Source of the DNA: an uncultured bacterium
Lineage (GTDB): Bacteria; Muiribacteriota; Ozemobacteria; Ozemobacterales; Ozemobacteraceae
DNA length: 47,853 bases
NCBI GenBank assembly: GCA_946407375.1
Contig: CAMJNS010000007.1
Coordinates: 1 to 47,853 of the forward strand
Direction of reading: 5' to 3'
Shown here: in pieces, positions 18,501 to 26,303 of the stretch
Layout: the number at the start of each line of letters is the position of its first letter
Position numbering within the stretch: the first letter of the stretch is position 1
Program-made: the position numbers and the translations under genes
The notes under the pieces: generated by a model
The model's database searches: none
Seen by the model: only the letters and a program-made list of their open reading frames with translations
What the model was told of the DNA's origin: nothing

Positions 18501-18624
18501 AGACAGTCTGAAAACAGATTCATCAAATCCAGCTGAAACTATATTAAAGAATATTAGTAATGACTCTACTAAATTACCTTGGAAAGATGATATCTTTGTT
18601 TCAACTATTCAAAATAGAATATAA
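15577..18624 (+). CDS. HAMP-SpoIIE membrane protein, partly degenerate phosphatase
   Basis: The 1015-residue protein has the same plan as the preceding gene product: a helix near 22-45, an outer region, a helix pair near 298-320 and 335-358, a second outer region (about 360-695), a helix near 702-725 and a HAMP segment (PISDIIKGVEAFANQKYNFQ). The PP2C domain follows with recognisable order but missing ligands. VGGDYFD is VATDYFD (Asp813 kept). The metal-binding Asp of DVSGHG is Asn831 in ANISGND. YTDG becomes YSHG (His953), while NAGQPYPIL and the last KDDI (Asp1004) remain. Loss of two key aspartates argues against phosphatase activity. The ATG lies inside the end of the upstream gene (8-base overlap). 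It converges on the HEAT-repeat gene with only 5 bases between. Confidence 0.8.
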   Translation: MPNSLLAGKKVTDKNLIRWIIIILFVWAVPSALFWISSYLFVAEVCDKKDFSTLNELENKLEDIAFDCSRERYFQKMFSELYTNFKGRTCNSKSLLNDLLKNYKSRLPKDMLDIYIFNGNLEIINTDGAKKEYEDFLKSASLGFTEIKVPEETVKKIGKYIPEPILILKKIKNQKNRAIELGNPDRFSLCYFNCDNDINPQFVGGILVFVHYNKIINKYILSKTIKQEDKFNYGFVDSQGSQLPTILEKTQINEDFINDYYKQNPTNRFRRYSKLVCLKRLSEHCLLIGAKDINQPEWKFFFLVLIIFIIASIFFFKLTYKAFVVAPEQGLNLRQRIIWLFVICYVMPLIVCSVLASQYLMELKNSLLITKEQENYKRLSEIDTGFSRFTTSKLIEYRKITENLSQDVNNPEEIINKLKRLCSDCVIDSAHLVSSQSVVLFSSALIGCEIRRHKDKSYLEQQEVLKSWLDRNALLSDTHISFLFDGDKIVLFPNDKQKTEPHKAFVKVFSSTATSAMDYYNQSKNINAVTKKTKTDLVVGAIVESHSMGLFQAAKTNISRFTPLEAINEKLVCFLDVLPGPSGEAWYSYLTITNLDNLERQYLSSVFNDIKIRNSRINRVFHEEDIRAVSFYSYATCFPSINEYSTFDQTKKQSENNSKTFTHTIDIKGKEYYVSVLKGSYLKHYLLLKVFKKEDIELIYKKQVNIIILIFIIIMIIGLALARILTKNLVMPISDIIKGVEAFANQKYNFQIKVRSENEFGTMAKAFNKTANILSELDIKDKITNYFPIEKEIRCGSYLVHTSKITSNLVATDYFDCLQLKQGTYAIISANISGNDVESSHLMAMLKTAFLTMMPTYPRNPEMMMNKLATLFVPYIKSRHIINCFIGILDPTNDNILCTNAGQPYPILYDIKNASQEFINLPSTSLGLGSNSDSTYKKHEIQLRHKIFVIYSHGAEDNIIHKEAYDNNKFISIVGDSLKTDSSNPAETILKNISNDSTKLPWKDDIFVSTIQNRI

Positions 18625-18629
18625 ATCTA

Positions 18630-20789
18630 CTACTTATTAAATCCATTCAAATAGACTATTGCTTTTCTAGTCATTGATTTTTCTGTTTCGTTAGCAATTC
18701 TATAAAATTCTCTTAAAGCATCTATATAAACAGGATTCTTTTGATAAGACATAGCTAGAATAGTCTGAACACGAACACTTGAGGATTCATCATTTAAAAG
18801 AGTTTTTAAAATCTTTTCAACAGGTTCTCCCTTCATTCTTGAAAGAACAAATATACCTGCTTCTTTAAGTTTAATATCAGTAAAAGTAGGTAAATCCTTA
18901 AGAGCCTGCATAATTTTAACTGCTCCAAACTTGCCAAGAGCTGTTCTTGCAGCTTGAGCATATAAAGGAATATCTGCTCTTAAAAATGGGCATAAAGGAA
19001 TAATTGCTGCAGGCAGCTTAGTAGCTTCCAAGCCCTGTATTGCTGCTAAAACCACCCGCTCATCTTCATGATAAAGGAGACTAGAAAGAGCATCAACAAC
19101 AGCCGGATCAGGATAATTTCCTAATTCTTTTGCTACAAATGCCAATCTTGCTGGTTCAGGCTTGGTCATAATATATTCGATAAGATGCGGTATATGGGAA
19201 GGATTTTTCAGAGCAAAAAGTTCTCTAAGCTCTGAATCGGTGATGGCCAGCATTTTTAGTTTTCCAACTAAATCATCTTTTAAAGCTTCTTCAGATAAAT
19301 CTATAGAAACATCACCAAAACGAATATCATTTATTCTATTTTCATTGTTGTTATATGCTGGATAAGAAGTAACGCCAGAAACAGAAGTTGGAGTTAATGC
19401 ACTAGACAAAGAATCGCTTTTTCTAGCCATTAAGCCAATATGACCTTGCATCGCTTTTCTACTAAGATTTCCCCATAAAATATCAAGCTGAGTATCTACT
19501 GGTGGTAAAGGTTTTGATACTGGTCTTGAAATACCTCTAATTGTTTCTAAATCTTCTAAGCTTTGAGCTATGTTATTATTTTTGCTTTCAGAAGAATCCG
19601 TTTGCTGAGCAGTATCTTCAGAAACTACATAAGAATTGCCATTTGCATCTTTTCTTACTCTAACTTTTTTGACAACCCTTACAACCTTTTTAGCAGGAGC
19701 TGAAGAAACATTTGCTGTTTCATTTACTCCAGCAGCACTATCGGTAGTTTGTTTCTGAGCATTACCAGTTTTTGCAGGTTCAACTTTATTTGGAACATTT
19801 TCGGCAACTTTTTGAGTAGTCGCAACATTATTAGTTACATTGTTGGAAGCCGGTTCTGGAAGTGACTTTGGAGCAGGTTGGTTAGCCTGAGCTGTGGCAG
19901 GTGCTGGAGTAGGAACTGGAGTAACATTGTTGTCTTTTTTTATTTCACTACCATTTGCACTGTTAGATTCTGCAACATTATTTTCAGTAGCATTTGTTTC
20001 ATTAGAACCATTATTGTCTAAAGGCTCTTCTAAAAGTTTCTGTAAATCTACATCAGTGTTATTATCCTCTGTTCCTGAGCCCTCTGCATTTTCTGCTGCT
20101 GCTTTTTTTGCTTTTTTCTTTTTGATTATTATTACAACAATCAAGGCAATTATAATAATTGGAACAAGAGCAATAAATAAACCAAAACGTTTCAATAAAC
20201 AGGTCGTATAGGCAGAAGCAGCATCTTTATATGGGTTTTTCGCGCTTTTTGCTTTTCCAAAAAACTCCATAGCTTTTGCTAAATTAGGTTTTTTGGCATA
20301 CATTTGCCCTAAACCTTGGGCATAAAAGCCTAAAGATGAACCTTTGTCCATTCTTGACAATTTATCACCATAACCTTTTATACTCTCATAATTAGGTTTT
20401 TTATCATTTAAAAGAGCTTCTAATACCTTTTCAAGAAGTAATTTACTTCCATTTACTGCTTCAGCATTGGATTTATCGGTTAAAAGACTTTTTATAGCAG
20501 AATAATCTTTTCCTAAATCAGTAACCTTTTTTTCTAACTCACTTCGTTTCTTTTCTAATGCTTCTTGAGCTGCTTTTTCTGCAGCTTCTTTTGCAGCTAT
20601 TTCTTCTGGAGTAAGTTCTCTTTCCTCTTCTTCATCCTCTTCCTCTTCTTCATCAGAGATTTGGAAATCTTCAACAGGCGTTTTTGCAGTATCTGGTTTT
20701 GCTAAAACAGAAAAAACACTTGTAGACAAAAAGAGTATTGTCAACAAGATAGAAAAAATTAAACGTAATTTTTCTGTTTTCTTGCTCAT
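18630..20789 (-). CDS. Membrane protein with low-complexity linker and C-terminal HEAT repeats
   Basis: The 719-residue protein starts with a signal anchor or signal peptide (about 8-30). An acidic and coiled-coil stretch follows (SDEEEEEDEEEERELTPEEI onward, to about 100), then a helical region that may hold a TPR-like hairpin (MYAKKPNLAKAMEFFGKAKS). A second membrane helix near 203-224 is followed by KKKKAKK. The next 250 residues are low complexity, rich in Asn, Thr, Ala and Glu. The last 200 residues (about 520-719) are HEAT/PBS-lyase-like repeats such as LLYHEDERVVLAAIQGLEAT and LLNDESSSVRVQTILAMSYQ. The function is not recognised; HEAT repeats usually bind proteins, here probably in the cytoplasm. 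The gene follows a small lipoprotein gene by 5 bases. Confidence 0.72.
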   Translation of the reverse strand: MSKKTEKLRLIFSILLTILFLSTSVFSVLAKPDTAKTPVEDFQISDEEEEEDEEEERELTPEEIAAKEAAEKAAQEALEKKRSELEKKVTDLGKDYSAIKSLLTDKSNAEAVNGSKLLLEKVLEALLNDKKPNYESIKGYGDKLSRMDKGSSLGFYAQGLGQMYAKKPNLAKAMEFFGKAKSAKNPYKDAASAYTTCLLKRFGLFIALVPIIIIALIVVIIIKKKKAKKAAAENAEGSGTEDNNTDVDLQKLLEEPLDNNGSNETNATENNVAESNSANGSEIKKDNNVTPVPTPAPATAQANQPAPKSLPEPASNNVTNNVATTQKVAENVPNKVEPAKTGNAQKQTTDSAAGVNETANVSSAPAKKVVRVVKKVRVRKDANGNSYVVSEDTAQQTDSSESKNNNIAQSLEDLETIRGISRPVSKPLPPVDTQLDILWGNLSRKAMQGHIGLMARKSDSLSSALTPTSVSGVTSYPAYNNNENRINDIRFGDVSIDLSEEALKDDLVGKLKMLAITDSELRELFALKNPSHIPHLIEYIMTKPEPARLAFVAKELGNYPDPAVVDALSSLLYHEDERVVLAAIQGLEATKLPAAIIPLCPFLRADIPLYAQAARTALGKFGAVKIMQALKDLPTFTDIKLKEAGIFVLSRMKGEPVEKILKTLLNDESSSVRVQTILAMSYQKNPVYIDALREFYRIANETEKSMTRKAIVYLNGFNK

Positions 20790-20794
20790 TTCAT

Positions 20795-21142
20795 CTAATC
20801 TCTAAACTTTATGCGGCATTTTCGTTTTCCGTGAACAGCTTCTGTTAAATACTCTATCCTTGCAGATAAATATTTATCTTCAATATTTATCCTACATGGA
20901 ACGCATTGTAAATGCGATTCTTGTTTGGTTCCTCTCCAGGGATAACGATCAGACATATATTTCTGCTCTGCTTTTTCCTTCTCTTTTTTTGCTTCTTCCT
21001 TTTTCATTCTAGCAAGTTCACGTTCATAATATTTAGGTGGTTCTTTAGAAGGTCCCTGACGGCAACCTGTTAAGAATCCACCTAATATTATCAGTAGAAA
21101 GAGAACTATTTTTTCATTCTTTTTTCTATTCAACGAAAACAC
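20795..21142 (-). CDS. Small lipoprotein of unknown function
   Basis: The 115-residue protein has a positively charged start, a hydrophobic stretch and a lipobox FLTGC (Cys27), so it is probably lipid-anchored. The mature part has a charged helix (YYERELARMKKEEAKKEKEK) that may form a coiled coil, and a C-terminal segment with two cysteines in LQCVPCRI and a third in KRKCRIK. I do not recognise a family. It precedes the HEAT-repeat membrane gene by 5 bases and is likely cotranscribed with it; both have charged helical regions that could sit in the same compartment. Confidence 0.65.
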   Translation of the reverse strand: MFSLNRKKNEKIVLFLLIILGGFLTGCRQGPSKEPPKYYERELARMKKEEAKKEKEKAEQKYMSDRYPWRGTKQESHLQCVPCRINIEDKYLSARIEYLTEAVHGKRKCRIKFRD

Positions 21143-21205
21143 CTATTTATGAGAAATCGAAAACCTTATCGGACATATTCTCCTTTTGATTAATGATAAG
21201 TTTTA

Positions 21206-22150
21206 TTATTGTTGTTCTCGTATACAATCTTGAGATTTAGGCAATCCTCGATCAGTTATTTTTAATCCACTATCACAAATAACAACTCGAGAATTTGCCG
21301 GAACAGATTCGGTTAACCATACATTACCACCAATAACACTATGCTCGCCGATAACTGTTTCACCTCCTAATATGGTTGCTCCAGCATAAATAACTGAAGA
21401 ATGACCTATGGTTGGGTGTCGTTTAGCATTTCTGATTATTTTGCCTTCTTTATCTTTCGGGAAGTTCAGCGCACCTAAAGTCACACCTTGGTAAATGGTT
21501 ACATTATCTCCAATTATGCTTGTTTCGCCAATAACAACACCCGTTCCATGGTCTATAAAGAAACTTTGCCCAATTACCGCACCAGGATGTATATCTACTC
21601 CTGTTTTTGAGTGTGCCCATTCAGACATTATTCTAGGTATTATCCTTAATCCGTTCTGGTAAAAGAAATGTGCTATTCTGTGAACAGTAACAGCCTCTAT
21701 GCCCGGATAACTGAATATAATCTCGTCAAAGTTACCAGCCGCTGGATCATTTTTGAAGGCTGCTTCCACATCTTTATCCAGCCAATCACGAATAGTTGGA
21801 ATAGTTTCAAGGAAGTTTAATACAAGTTCATCGGCTGCTTCTTCACAAATGCTACAGTTCTTAGGATCCTTGCGACAGCCGTGTATCATTTCTCTATAAA
21901 CTTGAGGTCGCAAAACCTCATAAATTTTTGCTACACGATAGCTTATACGCATCTCAATAGAATCAAAGGACATCCCTGCTCGTCCAAAGTAGCCAGGGAA
22001 TAGCACCACAAAGATATCTCGAATCAGATCATATAAAACGTCCTTGTCTGGAAGAGGACTACTGTCAAAATGCTGTATAGCATTTTCAGACTGATTTGAT
22101 ACAGAGTCTATAATACTATCAGCAACACTTTTCAGACGTTTTTTATTCAT
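21206..22150 (-). CDS. cysE: Serine O-acetyltransferase
   Basis: The enzyme makes O-acetylserine from serine and acetyl-CoA, the first step of cysteine synthesis. The 314-residue protein has an N-terminal helical domain and a C-terminal left-handed beta helix of hexapeptide repeats. The CysE signature is clear in VDIHPGAVIGQSFFIDHGTG, VVIGETSIIGDNVTIYQGVTLGA and the later RHPTIGHSSVIYAGATILGG, with the catalytic His in IDHGTG. Its longer N-terminus makes it closer to the EpsC-like variant than to the short bacterial form. An AGGA ribosome site precedes the ATG (plus-strand TCCT near 22157-22160). No cysK is beside it. Confidence 0.95.
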   Translation of the reverse strand: MNKKRLKSVADSIIDSVSNQSENAIQHFDSSPLPDKDVLYDLIRDIFVVLFPGYFGRAGMSFDSIEMRISYRVAKIYEVLRPQVYREMIHGCRKDPKNCSICEEAADELVLNFLETIPTIRDWLDKDVEAAFKNDPAAGNFDEIIFSYPGIEAVTVHRIAHFFYQNGLRIIPRIMSEWAHSKTGVDIHPGAVIGQSFFIDHGTGVVIGETSIIGDNVTIYQGVTLGALNFPKDKEGKIIRNAKRHPTIGHSSVIYAGATILGGETVIGEHSVIGGNVWLTESVPANSRVVICDSGLKITDRGLPKSQDCIREQQ

Positions 22151-22224
22151 AGGATTCTCCTGAATCCGAATATATTTATACCGCCCAAAAATTCAAGTTA
22201 AATTTATAAAACAATTATATAAGC

Positions 22225-22252
22225 TGTAAACCTTAAGCTTTAAGCTTAAAGC
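22225..22252. repeat. Heptad repeat, array B1, containing a 17-bp palindrome
   Basis: Units with 7-base period: GTAAACC, TTAAGCT, TTAAGCT, TAAAGCC. Within it TTAAGCTT-T-AAGCTTAA (22233-22249) is a perfect inverted repeat. The palindrome may be a by-product of the tandem units, or a protein site for the neighbouring cysE promoter. Confidence 0.6.
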
Positions 22253-22322
22253 CAGACATTACTTAGGACAAAAACCTCTAATCTCTAGATTAAGTTATGA
22301 TTGTTGTGATTGGTTCTATTGC

Positions 22323-22378
22323 CTCTCAACTCTCAACTTTCAACTCTCAGTTATCAACTCTTAATTCTCAGCTTTCCA
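22323..22378. repeat. Heptad repeat, array B2
   Basis: Eight units in perfect 7-base register: CTCTCAA, CTCTCAA, CTTTCAA, CTCTCAG, TTATCAA, CTCTTAA, TTCTCAG, CTTTCCA. This is the longest and clearest array and shares its consensus YTYTCAA with array A. Confidence 0.88.
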
Positions 22379-22385
22379 TTTTTCT

Positions 22386-22420
22386 GGATTGCCACGCTTC
22401 TTTCAGAAGCTCGCAATGAC
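22386..22420. repeat. 35-bp hairpin repeat, copy 1
   Basis: The element starts GGATTGCCACGC and ends GCTCGCAATGAC. An inner stem GCTTCT/AGAAGC closes a TTC loop and an outer stem ATTGC/GCAAT encloses it. A second 35-base copy at 38458-38492 has the same loop with both stems changed in a compensatory way. It resembles the widespread CGTCATTGCGAG-type intergenic repeats of many bacteria. Confidence 0.8.
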
Positions 22421-22423
22421 TTA

Positions 22424-23359
22424 TCACTTACCACTTTCATCATACTTAGCCTTCAACGCCCTAATATCCTGCCACATCTGCCAGTTTGGACTTCCTTTTT
22501 CACGACTAGCACTGCGAATTAAATATGATGGATGATACATAGCAAATGTTGGGATTCCGAAAATAGAATCAAACCACTGTCCACGTAGTCTAGTAATTCC
22601 TGGCATTGATGGTCCAATAACATAATGGCAAGCTATATTTCCTAGACAGGCTATCATTTTAGGCTTTATAAGAGCAAGCTGCCTCTGTAAAAATGGCGTA
22701 CAAACTCTCATTTCATCATTATTAGGGTCGCGATTATTAGGTGGTCTGCATTTCAAAATATTACAAATATATAAGTCCTTTTTATTAAAACCAGCAGCAG
22801 CAATAATTTTATCAAGATGTTGCCCAGCCTTCCCAACAAATGGAATACCCTGAATATCTTCATCTGCTCCAGGAGCTTCACCGATTAGCACTAGTTTTGC
22901 CTTGGTATTTCCTATGCCTGGCACAACATTTTTACGGGTCTTGCATAAACCACAACGCTGACAAGCTGATATATCTTTTATTATCTGTTCAAAACTATCG
23001 TTTTCATACCCTTGAAGAGCGTCTAAGCAATTGATTGTTTTGGAAGAGGTTACCTTTGGCTTAGCAATAGAAATAGTCTGGGTGGGTGTAATAGAGGAAG
23101 GACGAAGAGGAGTGGGAGAAGAGAGAGTTTGTGAAGCAATTGGTCTAACTTCTTTATTAGGCAAAAGAGTCTTAGCTTTTGCTAATTTTACTGCTTCTTC
23201 TCTTAATTCTTCTTTTCCTAAAGCTATAAGATCTAAGTCTTGTTCAGGCACAGATAGCTCTATTTCATAGCTATCTGTTGTTTCTGGTGTAGAAAGCAGA
23301 CTAATAAGGTCTACTGCTTCAATCTCACTAGATTCTTCTTCACTTTTCTTTCTAGCCAT
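22424..23359 (-). CDS. udg: Uracil-DNA glycosylase, family 4 (iron-sulfur)
   Basis: This enzyme removes uracil from DNA to start base-excision repair. The catalytic domain (about residues 130-305) has the family 4 signatures: GEAPGADEDIQGIPFVGKAG at the active site, the NILKCRPPNNRDP segment and HPSYLIR. Four cysteines in the family pattern (CQRCGLC near the start, then VCTPF and IACLG) should hold a 4Fe-4S cluster. The first 120 residues are a low-complexity extension rich in Ser, Thr, Pro and Glu, unusual in length. The gene overlaps the stop of the rel gene by one base (TAATG), so translation is probably coupled to that of a stringent-response enzyme. Confidence 0.94.
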   Translation of the reverse strand: MARKKSEEESSEIEAVDLISLLSTPETTDSYEIELSVPEQDLDLIALGKEELREEAVKLAKAKTLLPNKEVRPIASQTLSSPTPLRPSSITPTQTISIAKPKVTSSKTINCLDALQGYENDSFEQIIKDISACQRCGLCKTRKNVVPGIGNTKAKLVLIGEAPGADEDIQGIPFVGKAGQHLDKIIAAAGFNKKDLYICNILKCRPPNNRDPNNDEMRVCTPFLQRQLALIKPKMIACLGNIACHYVIGPSMPGITRLRGQWFDSIFGIPTFAMYHPSYLIRSASREKGSPNWQMWQDIRALKAKYDESGK

Positions 23360-25638
23360 TACTTGTTCTTAGCTTTCTTGTTGTCGCCTTTTTTCTTTTT
23401 AGCTTTCTTTTCATCGGTAGATGGGGCTATAGTTTTTTCAACTCTGTATGCCTTGCTAACTCCAACAAGCTTAGAAATAGAGTATAAAAGCTCTCTAAGC
23501 ATCACAGAATCTTTTACTTCTATGATAAAATCTAAAATACCCATTCTTTGACGAGTTGTCTTACAAGAAGCAGAAATAATGTTAATACCAAAGTTAGCAA
23601 TAACACTAGTAACAGAGTTAATCATACCTCTCTGAGCCAAGGTTTCAACCCTGATTTTGACTTTATAATCATCTGAAGTGCCTAATATTTCGTCTTCTAT
23701 ACCAAGGTCCCATCTAACATCTATTAATCTATCAGCTTCACTTTCCAAATTTTTAGCATTTGGGCAATCTTTTTTATGAATCGTTACTCCACGCCCTCTT
23801 GTAATATAGCCAATAATATCATCGCCAGGAATTGGACTACAACATCTAGAAATCTTAATCAAAGCTCCATCAAGACCGCCACATATAATTCTTGGACCTT
23901 TAGATACCTTTGCTTTTTCTTTATTTTTTCTAGCATTTTTAGCAGCAATCTGCTTTTCTTGATGCTGTTTTGCAAGGTCTGGAAATAGCTTGGCAACTAC
24001 CTGTTGAGATTTGAGTTCATCTGCACCTATCGCAGCATAAAAATCGTCTAAAGAAGCATATCCAATTTCTTCTTTAACTTTATTAGAAAAAGCTCCTGTA
24101 TGGAAAGTTTTTTCTGTTTCTCTGTCTCCGCCAAGTTTTTGGAAAGCTTCTAAAAACTCTCGTTCACCTTGAAGTATATATTCGTCTTTATTATCTTTTT
24201 TTAGCCAAGCTCTAATTTTACGTTTAGTGCTTGTACTTCCAACAATTTTTAGCCAGTCTTTCTTTGGTCCTCTCTGGTTTTTGTTTGTCGTAATAGAAAC
24301 ACAATCACCATTTTCAAGCTTATAGCTCAAAGGAACAATTTTACCATTAACTATGGCACCAGAGCATTTTTCACCAATATTAGTATGAATAGAATAAGCA
24401 AAATCAATTGGTGTGCTTCCTTTGGGTAATTCCTTAACATCACCTCTAGGCGTAAAAACGTAAACCAAAGACTCAAACATATCAACTTTGACGTTTTCCA
24501 TAAACTCGGAATCGTCTTTTATGTCTTGACTACTGTCAATTATATTACGCAAAAAGGATAGCTTTTCTTTGTAATCAAGAGCATTACCACTACCGCCAGT
24601 TTCTTTGTAATCCCAATGAGCAGCTACACCTTCTTCTGCTACTTGATGCATTTCATAGGTTCTAATTTGAACTTCTAAAGGCTTGCCGTTAAAAAGCACT
24701 GTAGTATGTAAAGATTGATACATATTGGCCTTTGGAACAGCAATATAATCTTTGAAACGACCAGGTATTGGTTTCCAGTACTTATGAACCATACCTAAGG
24801 CTGCGTAACAGTCTTTAACTGATTCTGTTAAAATTCTGATACCAAGAAAATCATAAAGCCCATCAATAGTTGTGTTATATTTTATAGCTTTATTATAAAT
24901 AGAATAAGCCTGTTTAGGACGACCACTAACAGAAGTATTCACAACATCAACTTCTTTTAAGTGCTCTTTTATCTGAGCCATTGCAGCTTTTAGATTTGCT
25001 TCACTTTCTAAATCAGAATTTTTAATAAATTCTTCAATTTCAGCAGCTTTTTCAGGCTGTAATATTCTAAAACATCTTTCTTCAAATTCAGATTTTATCT
25101 TATTAATACCTAGTCTATGAGCTAATGGAGCATATATTTCCAATGTTTCTCTAGCTGTACTTCTTTGTTTTGCTATAGGTTTATATTGAATAGTTCTAAT
25201 ATTATGAAGTCTGTCAGCTAATTTAATAAGTATTACTCGCAAATCTTTGGTCATTGCTAAGACCATTTTTCTAAAACTAGCAGCCTGAGCTGCTGAAGGA
25301 GAAGTAAAGAAACATTTATTTAACTTTGTAACTCCATCAACTATTCTTGCTACACTAGGACCAAATCGTTGTTCTATGTCCTTTTCAGAGACAGGTGTAT
25401 CTTCAACAACATCATGTAATAATGCTGCACAAATAGAACTAACGTCTAACTTCAATTCTGAAGCAACTATTAATGCAACTGTTTCAGGGTGAAGAAAAAA
25501 TGGTTCTCCAGAATCTCTATACTGTCCTTTATGACATTCTTCGGCAAAATGATAAGCTTTTTCTATTCTTGAAAAATCAGCATCTGGGTTATAGGACTTA
25601 ACGGCATCAAAAATCTGTTGAAGAGAAATAACAGCCAC
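23359..25638 (-). CDS. rel: Bifunctional (p)ppGpp synthetase/hydrolase, Rel/SpoT family
   Basis: The enzyme makes and degrades the alarmone (p)ppGpp. At 759 residues it has the full long-RSH layout. An HD hydrolase domain with HDVVEDT comes first and looks intact. The synthetase domain has GRPKQAYSIYNK, YDFLGIRIL, RFKDYIAVPKANMYQSLHT and EVQIRTYEMHQVAEEGVAAHW. A TGS domain (VFTPRGDVKELPKGSTPIDFAY), a zinc-finger-like segment (ISRCCSPIPGDDIIGYITRGRG) and a C-terminal ACT domain follow. The end is a lysine-rich tail (KKAKKKKGDNKKAKNK). With an intact HD site it is probably bifunctional. It is cotranscribed with the downstream glycosylase; upstream lie two heptad arrays. Confidence 0.96.
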   Translation of the reverse strand: MAVISLQQIFDAVKSYNPDADFSRIEKAYHFAEECHKGQYRDSGEPFFLHPETVALIVASELKLDVSSICAALLHDVVEDTPVSEKDIEQRFGPSVARIVDGVTKLNKCFFTSPSAAQAASFRKMVLAMTKDLRVILIKLADRLHNIRTIQYKPIAKQRSTARETLEIYAPLAHRLGINKIKSEFEERCFRILQPEKAAEIEEFIKNSDLESEANLKAAMAQIKEHLKEVDVVNTSVSGRPKQAYSIYNKAIKYNTTIDGLYDFLGIRILTESVKDCYAALGMVHKYWKPIPGRFKDYIAVPKANMYQSLHTTVLFNGKPLEVQIRTYEMHQVAEEGVAAHWDYKETGGSGNALDYKEKLSFLRNIIDSSQDIKDDSEFMENVKVDMFESLVYVFTPRGDVKELPKGSTPIDFAYSIHTNIGEKCSGAIVNGKIVPLSYKLENGDCVSITTNKNQRGPKKDWLKIVGSTSTKRKIRAWLKKDNKDEYILQGEREFLEAFQKLGGDRETEKTFHTGAFSNKVKEEIGYASLDDFYAAIGADELKSQQVVAKLFPDLAKQHQEKQIAAKNARKNKEKAKVSKGPRIICGGLDGALIKISRCCSPIPGDDIIGYITRGRGVTIHKKDCPNAKNLESEADRLIDVRWDLGIEDEILGTSDDYKVKIRVETLAQRGMINSVTSVIANFGINIISASCKTTRQRMGILDFIIEVKDSVMLRELLYSISKLVGVSKAYRVEKTIAPSTDEKKAKKKKGDNKKAKNK

Positions 25639-25653
25639 CTTCTTTCCTCAAAA

Positions 25654-25695
25654 GAGTAAAATATAAGATGTAAGATATAAGATTTAAAAATTAAG
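25654..25695. repeat. Heptad repeat, array C1 (reverse orientation)
   Basis: Units: GAGTAAA, ATATAAG, ATGTAAG, ATATAAG, ATTTAAA, AATTAAG. Read on the minus strand these are CTTATAT and CTTACAT units, the same type as the CTTGAAT units at 45173-45207. It lies just upstream of the rel start, where a leader would be. Confidence 0.75.
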
Positions 25696-25703
25696 AATCT
25701 TCA

Positions 25704-25745
25704 CCTTTTAATCCTATAACTCTACCCTCAATCTTTAATCTCCAT
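25704..25745. repeat. Heptad repeat, array C2, more degenerate
   Basis: A pyrimidine-rich run with 7-base period: CCTTTTA, ATCCTAT, AACTCTA, CCCTCAA, TCTTTAA, TCTCCAT. It points the other way from array C1 next to it. The register is less perfect, so support is moderate. Confidence 0.5.
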
Positions 25746-25766
25746 TTATGGTCTTTTTTATCTTAA

Positions 25767-26111
25767 TTACGAAGCAAAGGAATTAATGGCTTCTTCTAAA
25801 CTATTGTAAACCTTAAAATGATGAGTAAATTGAGTAATCAAGAATACTCTATGCATTTTTTCGCTAAGGTTAATTAGCCTTAAATCACCATTGTTAGCCC
25901 TGGTTTGCTTTATCCCATGAACAAGCACTCCCATACCGGCAGAGCTCATGTATTTAAGACCAATAAGGTCAATTACAATATTATAATGTCCCTGTTCGCA
26001 TTCAGCGTCAATCTGGTCTCTAAGCTGAGTTGAGTTTTCGAAAGTTATTTCGCCTTCGATTGAGATGATTGATACATTATTTTCATATTTACAACTAATG
26101 CTAAGACTCAT
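25767..26111 (-). CDS. STAS domain anti-sigma factor antagonist
   Basis: The 114-residue protein is a stand-alone STAS domain like SpoIIAA or RsbV. The core IVIDLIGLKYMSSAGMGVLVHGI contains the phosphorylatable serine (Ser57 in MSSAG). In known systems a kinase/anti-sigma factor phosphorylates this serine and a SpoIIE/RsbU-type phosphatase removes the phosphate, which frees a sigma factor. No kinase or sigma gene is adjacent, but several intact phosphatases are in the window, so it is a candidate substrate (inference). A GGAG site lies 7 bases before the ATG on the minus strand. A possible promoter lies just upstream. The gene appears monocistronic. Confidence 0.92.
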   Translation of the reverse strand: MSLSISCKYENNVSIISIEGEITFENSTQLRDQIDAECEQGHYNIVIDLIGLKYMSSAGMGVLVHGIKQTRANNGDLRLINLSEKMHRVFLITQFTHHFKVYNSLEEAINSFAS

Positions 26112-26144
26112 GGATTCACTCCAAAATAGTTTGCGTTATTCTAA

Positions 26145-26173
26145 AATTTACCACTCTTTTTTTTTCTGGTCAA
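26145..26173 (-). promoter_or_regulatory. Possible sigma-70-type promoter of the STAS gene
   Basis: On the minus strand TTGACC (plus GGTCAA, 26168-26173) and TAAATT (plus AATTTA, 26145-26150) are 17 bases apart and lie about 35-60 bases upstream of the start. The -10 match is only four of six, so this is tentative. Confidence 0.35.
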
Positions 26174-26303
26174 TTTTCTTGTCAGGGCAAACGCAAACTT
26201 TTTTCTTTCTTAATCTATGTTATATATAATTATTTTTGTATCGTCCTTTCGAGAGGTTGTCCGAAAACTCGTAATTCTCTAATAAATAGTATTTCTTTCT
26301 ATG

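Larger units (their letters stand above)
22151..22423. other. Repeat-rich gap between cysE and the uracil-DNA glycosylase gene
   Basis: The 273-base gap holds three repeat elements and no gene. In order these are a short heptad run with a 17-base palindrome (22225-22252), a longer heptad array (22323-22378) and a 35-base hairpin (22386-22420). The cysE promoter must lie in its left end. I see no clear -35/-10 pair. Confidence 0.6.

Noticed and set aside
19894..20211. 105-codon plus-strand frame with hydrophobic segments
   Set aside because: It is antisense to the low-complexity part of the HEAT-repeat gene, whose composition keeps the opposite frame open.
22323..22378. Heptad array as a CRISPR
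   Set aside because: Units are 7 bases with no spacers, far from the 23-50 base repeat and unique spacer layout, and no cas genes are near.
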